Assembly (NCBI GenBank): GCA_022732315.1
Contig: JAIJUV010000064.1
Location: 1 to 12,895 of the forward strand
Source: Prevotella sp.
Lineage (GTDB): Bacteria > Bacteroidota > Bacteroidia > Bacteroidales > Bacteroidaceae
Length of the DNA stretch: 12,895 nt
Direction: 5' to 3'
Shown here: positions 6,240-12,262 of the stretch, piece by piece
How positions within the stretch are numbered: position 1 is the first letter of the stretch
Layout of the letters: the number at the start of each line of letters is the position of its first letter
Translations under genes and position numbers: made by a program
The notes under the pieces: generated by a model
Told to the model about the DNA's origin: nothing
The model's input: only the letters and a program-made list of their open reading frames with translations
Database searches by the model: none

Positions 6240-7531
6240 TGTTGTTCTCCTTCCTGTGGCTTGGCCACACATATCTGTCCTGTCACTACATCACTTATCA
6301 AACGTTGTTTGAACTCTTTGAGATAATCTATCTCCGCTTGGAGGTCAGCCATACAACAGTCAATTTTAGAGAGCTTGGCTTCTATGTAATCAACAATGGC
6401 TTGCTGCTCTTCAATTGGTGGAACTATGAAAGGAATACTTTTTAAACCTATTGGTGACAAGTCCCATTGGTCAACTCTTATACCTTTAGAATATTGCGTA
6501 AAGAAAGGAATATATGCCTTGCTTCTAATTGCCATTGAAAAGAACTTCTTGCATGGAAATGTCAAATCACATACATAATATGCAGGGCTTACTATTCCTT
6601 CATAATCAGAAACTCCATAAGAGCCTTGCCAAGATTTCATTTTGTTTATTACAAATTGTCCTTTTCGTACAAGTTTGTATCCACTTAAATCATCTGGTAT
6701 AAAGTTATGGTTTTCTTCCTTAGACTCTACATTTCTTTCTATAACACCTTGCTCACGCGTTACAGAGAGTAAAGGCTTTTCTCCGTGACCTTTTACAGAA
6801 ACAAATTTGATGAAATGTCTCAATCTCTTAACTTCCCAATGCTCAGGAATCATGCCAATCCAAGGTATGCCCGAATCTTTCATACGAACATTCGGGTTCA
6901 AACCTTTTGTGACGACATTTGCAATCTCAGATTGCTTTAAACTGTCAAGCAGCTCTCTCTCTCTCTCTCTCTCTCTTGCGGAAACATATTGCTCAATTTT
7001 AAGGGTTTTGTCTTTCAAATAGTCAACTATGACTTGTTGCTCGGAAAACGGAGGAATAACAAAATCCGTATTCTTCAGCTCGTCTTGATTGATTTTTGGC
7101 ATTTTCACTCTGTCTGCAACTATATTTTTGACAGAAGAGAGGAATGCTTCTGAAAGCATATAATACATTACATATTTTGTGTTTTCGATTGTACTTATAG
7201 GGTACATGTCGGCACTGCACAAGCCATCGTATGGAGCAATGGTCACTTTATTCAACAATGGACGTATCTTAGAGTAAAGAATCTGTCCCTTGTAAAATCT
7301 GTGATTGTCGCTGTCAACCTTGGCTTCTTCCACAGTTCTTGTCTTGATAATTTTCCCCGAATTCTTTTCAATAGAGTCGGGAGAAATTTGGAACATAGTC
7401 AAGTTTTCGGAAGGACGCACAAGGTTGCATTGCACTTTGGCTATTCGTCTGAACGGCACACAACTCCAATGGCTCGGAATTTTTCCAATCCATCCCACAC
7501 CGCTGTCCTTATATGATTCATATTTTTTCAT
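6236..7531 (-). CDS. hsdS: Type I restriction enzyme specificity subunit (HsdS), probably phase-variable
   Basis: A 431-aa subunit that sets the bipartite target of the Type I complex. It is a tandem of two similar halves. KDSGVGWIGKIPSHW (8-22) opens recognition domain 1 and PPFSEQQVIVDYL (160-172) opens the first conserved helix. KDSGIPWIGMIPEHW (218-232) opens domain 2 and PPIEEQQAIVDYI (371-383) opens the second helix. The two recognition domains (about 23-155 and 233-368) are dissimilar, so a two-part target is expected. Residues 186-193 are four Arg-Glu pairs encoded by an (AG)12 tract in the linker helix between the halves. In the sequenced state the frame is open. I chose the ATG at 7531; the open frame extends two codons further to a TTG at 7537, which is unlikely. 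It starts 19 bp after the hsdM stop and its TGA overlaps the DUF3791 start. Off-frame states end at 194 or 198 residues, just after domain 1. Confidence 0.95.
   Translation of the reverse strand: MKKYESYKDSGVGWIGKIPSHWSCVPFRRIAKVQCNLVRPSENLTMFQISPDSIEKNSGKIIKTRTVEEAKVDSDNHRFYKGQILYSKIRPLLNKVTIAPYDGLCSADMYPISTIENTKYVMYYMLSEAFLSSVKNIVADRVKMPKINQDELKNTDFVIPPFSEQQVIVDYLKDKTLKIEQYVSARERERERELLDSLKQSEIANVVTKGLNPNVRMKDSGIPWIGMIPEHWEVKRLRHFIKFVSVKGHGEKPLLSVTREQGVIERNVESKEENHNFIPDDLSGYKLVRKGQFVINKMKSWQGSYGVSDYEGIVSPAYYVCDLTFPCKKFFSMAIRSKAYIPFFTQYSKGIRVDQWDLSPIGLKSIPFIVPPIEEQQAIVDYIEAKLSKIDCCMADLQAEIDYLKEFKQRLISDVVTGQICVAKPQEGEQQ
6247..6255 (-). promoter_or_regulatory. Strong Shine-Dalgarno sequence for the DUF3791 gene
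   Basis: On the minus strand AGGAAGGAG sits 7 bp before the ATG at 6239, inside the last codons of hsdS. It is much closer to the anti-Shine-Dalgarno consensus than the upstream regions of the other genes here. It decides the start of the DUF3791 gene and suggests that this small protein is translated efficiently and not only by coupling to hsdS. Confidence 0.6.
6953..6976 (-). repeat. (CT)12 dinucleotide tract inside hsdS, candidate phase-variation switch
   Basis: Twelve perfect CT units on the plus strand, read as (AG)12 in hsdS, encode alternating Arg and Glu at residues 186-193. Tracts of this length slip during replication. With 11 units the frame reads Ala-Ala-stop after the tract; with 13 it reads Ser-Cys-Leu-Thr-Val-stop. 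Only multiples of three units keep the gene open. The alternating charged residues fit a helical linker, so in-frame length changes may also be tolerated and could alter spacing between the half-sites. Confidence 0.85.
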
Positions 7532-7550
7532 ACACAAATACCATTAACGG

Positions 7551-9644
7551 TTAGACATTTAAAATATCTTTAAGTACGCCTTTCAGTCTGCCCTCTATGC
7601 CGTCGATATCGGTTGTGATGTCGGCAATGGTGCGCAGTTCTACAGGCTTGTAAAAGTACTTGGTGAACGACAACTCATAGCCAACAACCACATTTGCAGC
7701 ATCGTAGAACGCATCGGGCGCATACTGCAGCACTTCCTTTTCCATGAAGGCATCAATGCCTCCAGGGTAGAGGAGCGGCACTTGCTCTGTGTCACGCAAT
7801 GAAGGGTCTGTCACGACCGCACTGTCACGCTTTGTCGGCTTAGTGAAGCAAACATCAGCCTTGTCATTATGCTTGCCGAGATACTGGCGCACCAGTTTCA
7901 CCTTTGACGCTGGCACTTTCACTCTCATCTGTTCCAACATCAAGAACAATGCGAAATCACCCACGGTATGACCGCCCAAATTTTCTTTCCATGCCTCAAC
8001 CACTCGCTGCAAAAGTTCCACATCGCCCTTGTTTTTCAAGTCGGGCAGTGCGATTTCGTCAAGGTTCTCATAAACAAGACGAAGAGGTCTCTCCACGGTC
8101 ACGCTATAGTAGCCAAATTCCTTATTTGGGAAGATCTTGCTTTTCTTTGTTTCTTTGAAGTCGAGCAGCATCTTGACAATTTCGTTGCGGTCCGCTTCGT
8201 TAGTCTCGCAGTTCTTCTTACCAAGGTTCTTGCGCAACGGAGACTTGATGTCGGTTGCATCAATCAACTGCACATATCCTTTGCGGCGTTCCTCCTTGCG
8301 GTTGGTTACTATCCAGATGTATGTGCCGATACCTGTATTGTAAAAGTCGTTTTCGGGCATGGCTATAATAGCCTCCAGCATGTCATTCTCGATGATGTAC
8401 TGGCGCAAGTTGCTTGCTCCGCTTCCTGCATTGCCCGTAAAAAGTGAGGAACCATTATGCACCTCCACGATTCTCGTACCCATTTCCGTGTCATCCACCA
8501 TTCGGCTGAGATTGTTGGCAAGGAACAGCATCTGGCAGTCGCCGATGTCGGGTAAGAATGTTATATCCTTGCGATTCTCGCCATTGCCTATGGCGATATT
8601 AAAGCGAGAGTCCGTAAACTTTGCCTTTTCTGTCTCCTTCAATCCACGTTTCTTCAAGTCCTCTTTCCACGGAGTACCGAAAGGAGGATTGGAGATGCAG
8701 AAGTCGTATGTTTCTCCAGCATGACCGTCACGAGAAACAGTGGAGTCGAAAGCGATATACTCTCGTTCCTCACCAGCGTAGTTGTATTGGAACGACTTGA
8801 TATGTCCCGAAATCATAAGGTCTGCCTTGCAAGTGGCATAAGTGTCTGGCAATAGTTCTTGTCCGTAAATGTTGATTGCCACATCTTTTCCCTGTTCCTT
8901 GCCAATCTGCTTGATGCGCTCTTGCGCAATGGTGAGTATTCCGCCAGTGCCACAGGCTCCGTCATACACGCTGTATGTCGTAGCCTTAATTTTGTCGGCA
9001 ACAGGAAGCACGGCGAGGTCGGCAAGCAGTTTCACGTAGTCTCTTGGTGTGAAATGTTCACCAGCCTCTGTCACGTTGTTCTCCTCGTTGAAACGTCGCA
9101 GGAGTTCCTCAAACATCATTCCCACAGTGTGGTTGTCAAGAGCAGGATGCAAGAGATTGCCCTCGCCGTCAAAGACAGGCTTTGAGCTGAGGTTTATTTT
9201 GTCGGACGTGAATTTCTCGATGATACTGCCCAAACGCTCCGCTTCCGTGAGGTTGTCAACAACCTGTCGAAGGTGCAGCTTTTCGATGATGTCGAGCACA
9301 TCCTTACTATAGCCGTTCAGATATTCAATGAAGTTCATTTTAAGGCGAAGAGGGTCAATCTCGCTTTTCAAAGTCTTCATCGTAAACTTGGAGGTGTTGT
9401 AGAATGGGTAGCCAGTAATGTCATACAACACTGGCGCTTGGTTTTCTATCTTGTTTTTGTCAAGCTGTTCTTTCATCTGTATAACAGCATTCTTTGTCGG
9501 TTCGAGCAGCACGTCTATGCGGCGCAACACCAACATAGGCAGAATGACCTTCTTGTAATCGCCTTTGTTGAAAGCGTTCACAAGTACGTCATTGGCTATG
9601 TTCCAGATAAACGAGAACAAAAAGTTATATTGTGACTGTTCCAT
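7551..9644 (-). CDS. hsdM: Type I DNA methyltransferase subunit (HsdM)
   Basis: A 697-aa N6-adenine methyltransferase of the Type I complex. It methylates the HsdS-defined target with S-adenosylmethionine, protecting the host, and is also the core to which HsdR binds. The N-terminal helical domain (FLFSFIWNIANDVLVNAF, then VILPMLVLRRIDVLLEP) is typical. HFTPRD near 198 is the usual segment before the catalytic domain. Motif I, DGACGTGGILT, starts at 228, and the catalytic NPPF is at 319-322. The C-terminus YFYKPVELRTIADI is characteristic of long HsdM proteins. I prefer the ATG at 9644, giving MEQSQYNF and a 13-bp gap to the upstream regulator stop. The ATG at 9668 would overlap that gene and add eight residues not expected in the family. 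No break is seen, so it is presumably active. hsdS follows after 19 bp. Confidence 0.96.
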   Translation of the reverse strand: MEQSQYNFLFSFIWNIANDVLVNAFNKGDYKKVILPMLVLRRIDVLLEPTKNAVIQMKEQLDKNKIENQAPVLYDITGYPFYNTSKFTMKTLKSEIDPLRLKMNFIEYLNGYSKDVLDIIEKLHLRQVVDNLTEAERLGSIIEKFTSDKINLSSKPVFDGEGNLLHPALDNHTVGMMFEELLRRFNEENNVTEAGEHFTPRDYVKLLADLAVLPVADKIKATTYSVYDGACGTGGILTIAQERIKQIGKEQGKDVAINIYGQELLPDTYATCKADLMISGHIKSFQYNYAGEEREYIAFDSTVSRDGHAGETYDFCISNPPFGTPWKEDLKKRGLKETEKAKFTDSRFNIAIGNGENRKDITFLPDIGDCQMLFLANNLSRMVDDTEMGTRIVEVHNGSSLFTGNAGSGASNLRQYIIENDMLEAIIAMPENDFYNTGIGTYIWIVTNRKEERRKGYVQLIDATDIKSPLRKNLGKKNCETNEADRNEIVKMLLDFKETKKSKIFPNKEFGYYSVTVERPLRLVYENLDEIALPDLKNKGDVELLQRVVEAWKENLGGHTVGDFALFLMLEQMRVKVPASKVKLVRQYLGKHNDKADVCFTKPTKRDSAVVTDPSLRDTEQVPLLYPGGIDAFMEKEVLQYAPDAFYDAANVVVGYELSFTKYFYKPVELRTIADITTDIDGIEGRLKGVLKDILNV

Positions 9645-9657
9645 TATGTTTTGTCTT

Positions 9658-9870
9658 TTATTTAGCACTACGTTCTTTCTCGTCCGAGATAAGTTCCTTC
9701 ATATCCACAGACAATATTTGTGCAATTTCAAGAAGCGTTGTAAGGTTTGGTTGGGTACGATTGCACACATAGGCATTGACCGTACTAAAACTCTTGCCCA
9801 TTTTCTTGGAAAGCCAAGTTTGGCTTATACCTTTCTCCTCTAAAACTGCCTTTATGCGATTTAACTTCAT
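9658..9870 (-). CDS. XRE/Cro-type HTH regulator at the head of the R-M operon
   Basis: A 70-aa single-domain protein of the Cro/C1 HTH family. The helix-turn-helix is at about 14-38 (GISQTWLSKKMGKSFSTVNAYVCNRTQP), followed by the usual LLEIAQILSVDMKELI. It is likely a dimeric DNA-binding controller that tunes expression of the methyltransferase and restriction genes downstream, like the C proteins of other R-M systems; that role is inferred from position. I chose the ATG at 9870 over the one at 9891. The -7 box lies at 9893-9900, so the 9891 ATG would fall upstream of, or at, the transcription start and could not be translated. The resulting leader is only about 15-17 nt. It is the first gene of the long operon, and hsdM begins 13 bp after its stop. 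Confidence 0.88.
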   Translation of the reverse strand: MKLNRIKAVLEEKGISQTWLSKKMGKSFSTVNAYVCNRTQPNLTTLLEIAQILSVDMKELISDEKERSAK

Positions 9871-9892
9871 ATTTTTATTGCATTTTACCATA

Positions 9893-9900
9893 CAAAAATA
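9893..9900 (-). promoter_or_regulatory. Bacteroidota -7 box of the R-M operon promoter
   Basis: TATTTTTG on the minus strand matches TAnnTTTG exactly, just before the XRE gene. No good -33 TTTG is found at 19-21 bp. A small dyad, GATA-GAT-TATC at 9913-9923, lies 12 bp upstream and could be an operator for the XRE protein, though it is short. As the next gene-to-gene gaps are 19 bp or less, this is the only strong candidate promoter I see for the whole operon. Confidence 0.5.
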
Positions 9901-10264
9901 ATAATTTATTGCGATAATCTATCATAAATAGGCAAAATTTTAGCATTTTATAAGGTGATTTTAGTCGAAGATGCTACAAATCCCACTTTTTATGCTTATT
10001 TTTGAAACTTTATGGTTCTGTTTTTAGGTCTTGGCTTGAAAGCAATGTCGTAATTTACAAAAGAGATAGACAATCAATGTTCACCTCTTAAAAATATGTA
10101 AATTAAGAGCAAAAAAGATAGTTTCTCAGATTTTAGATTTATCTTTGCACTCGTAAACAAAGCGTTCTTTGTATATTGCAAAGTTGTGAAAGAAAAAGAA
10201 TATAGCTCGTTTCTAAATCGTTAGCAATTACATTCTTTTAAATACTTAATTCGTTGATATTCAA
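9901..10264. other. AT-rich gene-free stretch between the R-M operon and the integrase remnant
   Basis: About 360 bp without a supportable gene on either strand. It holds the upstream region of the R-M promoter (left end), an orphan plus-strand -7 box within nested inverted repeats (10140-10183), and on the right DNA that replaces the missing 3' end of the integrase gene. I recognise no tRNA, insertion sequence end or attachment site. The abrupt loss of integrase homology near 10280-10295 suggests a recombination or deletion junction at the right edge. Confidence 0.6.
10140..10183 (+). promoter_or_regulatory. Orphan -7 box overlapping a nested palindrome
   Basis: TATCTTTG at 10140-10147 on the plus strand matches TAnnTTTG, but no TTTG is seen at the -33 position. 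CTTTGCA (10143-10149) pairs with TGCAAAG (10177-10183), and inside them ACAAAG (10157-10162) pairs with CTTTGT (10167-10172) around CGTT. Transcription would run antisense into the integrase remnant and no plus-strand gene follows, so this may be the stranded promoter of a lost gene or an element end. Confidence 0.35.
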
Positions 10265-11377
10265 TCAATAAAAGATTTTGTTGTGACTCCTCATGTGGAA
10301 AGTTATTTTGCGTGTGATGCCTGCAGCCTCAATCCATCGTTTCAATGGCTTCGATATCCAGGAAGGGGCTGGCAACCCTGCAAACACCAACAGGTTTGGG
10401 TCTTTACGCTCACCACACAATTTGTATGCCTGTTCCGACATCGGCATGTATTCTACACCCTTTGTCTTCTTTTGGGTGAAGTTCAGTCTGTATGTGTCGT
10501 TTATCTTCTGCACTTCCGACCATTTTAGTTTTTGGATGTCGCAATGTCGCAATCCTGTCAATGCCGAGAACAATGCAGCTCTCTTGATAATAGGATTGTC
10601 ACATGGTGTTGCGGCCAGTACGTTCAGTTCTTCCGTCGTCAGAAACTCTCGTCTGCTTTCCAACTCTTGTATGTTCTTGCTCTTGGCGGCCATATCGATG
10701 GTCAGGTAGCCATCGATGAAAGCCTGATGCAGCGCAGCCTTAAAGATGGAGAAATAGGTGGCTGCAGTATTCTGTGATATGGTTCCGCTCTTGCTACCAC
10801 CTTGTGGAGCAGTCATTACCCATTCCTTGAAGTCCTCTATCAATTTCAAATCTATTTCCGAGAATAGGATAGAGTCACCCTTTGCAAACAGTTTTAACAA
10901 CTCATATAAGCGATTCCAGTTGACGATGATGGATTTCGAACTATTGCCATGTCTTTTCTCTTTAACATACTTCACATATTCGATAAAGTTGCATTTCGAA
11001 CGTTCGTTCTGTTCTGCTTGGGCTGCTTCCGTTTCCGTATATAGGGCAGCGTTGTCATATTCACGCTGTCTCGCCTCACGTATCTTGTCAGCATAAAGAC
11101 AGGCACGTTGATCTACAGCTGCCTTACATTGAATCACACCGTTCACGTCACGCTTCGGCATATAAGCCTCCTTGCCTTTGGCACCTCCTCGTGTTGTTTT
11201 ACTTTTGTCCCATAGAGGAGTAGTAATCACACGGTTGATGTTCTCACGAATACGTTTAGGCTTGTCGCTAAACTTTTCATAGACGGGATATGACTCCACG
11301 ACGAGATACCATTCGTCTGCACGGTTTGATTTTCTCAGTTTCACCGAGACCTTTGTATTATGGAATGTTCTTTTCAT
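10265..11377 (-). pseudogene. Tyrosine recombinase (integrase) truncated before its catalytic C-terminus
   Basis: The 370-aa product resembles integrases of Bacteroidales integrative elements. It has an arm-type N-terminal domain (about 1-110), a SAM-like core-binding domain (about 128-235; NTAATYFSIFKAALHQAF) and the start of the catalytic domain (from about 245). Arginine I is R277 (TGLRHCDI), and the beta-hairpin lysine lies in TQKKTKG (301-307). Homology breaks at ITFHM (358-362). Where HxxRHT should follow, it reads HMRSHNKIFY and stops. The second arginine, the LGH motif histidine and the nucleophilic tyrosine are therefore all missing, and about 40-60 residues expected in the family are absent. 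HMRSHN looks like an eroded HMxRHT with Arg changed to Ser, followed by unrelated sequence. It should be unable to catalyse strand exchange. The start at 11377 gives a normal N-terminus. The HTH gene upstream is its usual type of partner. Confidence 0.8.
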
Positions 11378-11473
11378 ACTCGTTCATTATATAGTAATTG
11401 ATGATTTCATTATTCAGTAAACATTAATCAGAACTTCTATATGTTCTCAAAAACGATGATCTGCCACATATAT

Positions 11474-12022
11474 CTATTTGTACAGATTGTCTATTTCATA
11501 CTTTGGAACATACACATAGTTTCCAATCTGTCGGGTTGGAATACCATATTTTCTGATATGCAGATATACCGTACTGTCATCCATATTGTATTTCTTGCTG
11601 ATCTCTCCGATGGTGTAGCAGTTCTCTGGTTCCAGGTTGTAGAGCTTTGGCAAAACCCTGGCTGGCTTCTTGTCAAAGTTCCTTTTAGGGAAATATTTCT
11701 CCAGTTCTTTTCTGCTCACTCTGATGAGTCGCACACCCAAATTAATAGATGGTATTCGTCCATCATGGATATATTGGTAGAGCGAAGTTCTGCTCACCGA
11801 GTACATCGCCACAGCCTCAGGAACCGTAATATAGTCCCTGTCATCATCAATCTGTTCAGTCAACTCTTGAAGCTTTTTCAGCTTCTTCGCTTCACGTTTG
11901 CGTCGTGTGTAAGCCACCTGTCCGCACTTCTCCGAGCAGTATCGTGACTCCAGAGTTTTGGCGAAAAATGGATTTCCGCACACCTCGCATCTGCGTTCTA
12001 TTTGAAATTTTGCCTTACCCAT
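11474..12022 (-). CDS. Zinc-finger protein with two excisionase-type HTH domains
   Basis: A 182-aa DNA-binding protein in three parts. Residues 12-33 form a small zinc finger (C12-x2-C15 ... C29-x3-C33; CEVCG and YCSEKCG), followed by a charged helix rich in K, R and E (37-58). Residues about 64-110 form a first winged HTH of the excisionase/MerR-like type (ITVPEAVAMYSVSRTSLYQYIHDGRIPSINLGVRLIRVSRKELEKYF). Residues about 135-181 form a second, similar one (YTIGEISKKYNMDDSTVYLHIRKYGIPTRQIGNYVYVPKYEIDNLY). Such proteins sit next to integrases on Bacteroidales integrative elements and may serve as recombination directionality factor or regulator; the role is inferred. I prefer the ATG at 12022. 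An ATG at 12067 would add 15 residues, but one leader repeat overlaps that ATG. The gene ends 96 bp before the integrase remnant and appears intact. Confidence 0.75.
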   Translation of the reverse strand: MGKAKFQIERRCEVCGNPFFAKTLESRYCSEKCGQVAYTRRKREAKKLKKLQELTEQIDDDRDYITVPEAVAMYSVSRTSLYQYIHDGRIPSINLGVRLIRVSRKELEKYFPKRNFDKKPARVLPKLYNLEPENCYTIGEISKKYNMDDSTVYLHIRKYGIPTRQIGNYVYVPKYEIDNLYK

Positions 12023-12065
12023 ATTTTGCTTGTTTTTTACCCATTTACTTACAGTTTTTAATCGC

Positions 12066-12111
12066 ATAGACGCTTAAGTATCAATAAGTCCAACCTTATA
12101 GACGTTTAAGT
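12066..12111. repeat. Pair of 14-bp direct repeats in the HTH-gene leader
   Basis: ATAGACGCTTAAGT (12066-12079) and ATAGACGTTTAAGT (12098-12111) differ at one base and start 32 bp apart, about three helical turns. A partial third copy of the end, AATAAGTCC, lies between them, and the second repeat is also followed by CC. Same-face spacing is what a multi-site DNA-binding protein would need. Candidates are the HTH protein beside it or the arm-binding domain of the integrase. Confidence 0.5.
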
Positions 12112-12115
12112 CCTG

Positions 12116-12131
12116 TGCCAAATATGTGGCA
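12116..12131. promoter_or_regulatory. Operator-like dyad at the HTH-gene promoter
   Basis: TGCCA (12116-12120) and TGGCA (12127-12131) form a perfect inverted repeat with a 6-bp spacer. It runs from the edge of the -7 box across the expected transcription start, where a bound repressor would block transcription. Autoregulation by the HTH protein is possible but not shown. Confidence 0.4.
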
Positions 12132-12161
12132 AAAATACGGCATTTTTCTGAGATAACCAAA
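12130..12161 (-). promoter_or_regulatory. Bacteroidota promoter for the HTH-integrase pair
   Basis: On the minus strand TTTG (12161-12158), 20 bp, then TATTTTTG (12137-12130) matches the Bacteroidota vegetative promoter (TTTG-N19-21-TAnnTTTG) exactly. Transcription should begin around 12124, leaving a leader of about 100 nt before the ATG at 12022. The -33 end lies 24 bp beyond the dnaK terminator stem, so this unit is separate from dnaK. Confidence 0.7.
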
Positions 12162-12184
12162 TAAGTTTAGAATTGTTAAGAAAT

Positions 12185-12217
12185 AGAAAAACCGTGCAAC
12201 TCATTGAGTTACACGGC
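12185..12217 (-). terminator. Intrinsic terminator of dnaK
   Basis: Positions 12192-12202 and 12206-12216 pair as an 11-bp stem with one mismatch around a 3-base loop. On the minus strand the stem ends CACGG and runs into TTTTTCTATTT. It lies 46 bp after the dnaK stop and fits rho-independent termination in the dnaK direction. Confidence 0.85.
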
Positions 12218-12262
12218 TTTCCCGATAATATTCAATTTATACTTGTGTCATTTTTATTGACT

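Noticed and set aside
7023..7220. A 65-codon minus-strand open frame overlapping hsdS.
   Set aside because: It is an alternative frame of recognition domain 1, with a low-complexity basic product and no start signal. It is explained by hsdS.
6236..7531. A recombinase-inverted hsdS shufflon, as is common in Bacteroidales.
   Set aside because: Only one complete hsdS and no silent hsdS fragment are in the window, the nearby recombinase lacks its catalytic end, and I saw no long inverted repeats around the recognition domains. Copies outside the window cannot be excluded.
7968..8447. A plus-strand open frame of 159 codons opposite hsdM.
   Set aside because: Antisense shadow of conserved methyltransferase sequence, without a family match or start signal.
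11430..11447. A possible terminator between the HTH gene and the integrase (AGAAC ... GTTCT).
   Set aside because: Arms are only 5 bp, AT-rich, with no T tract at the right place, so it is more likely chance.
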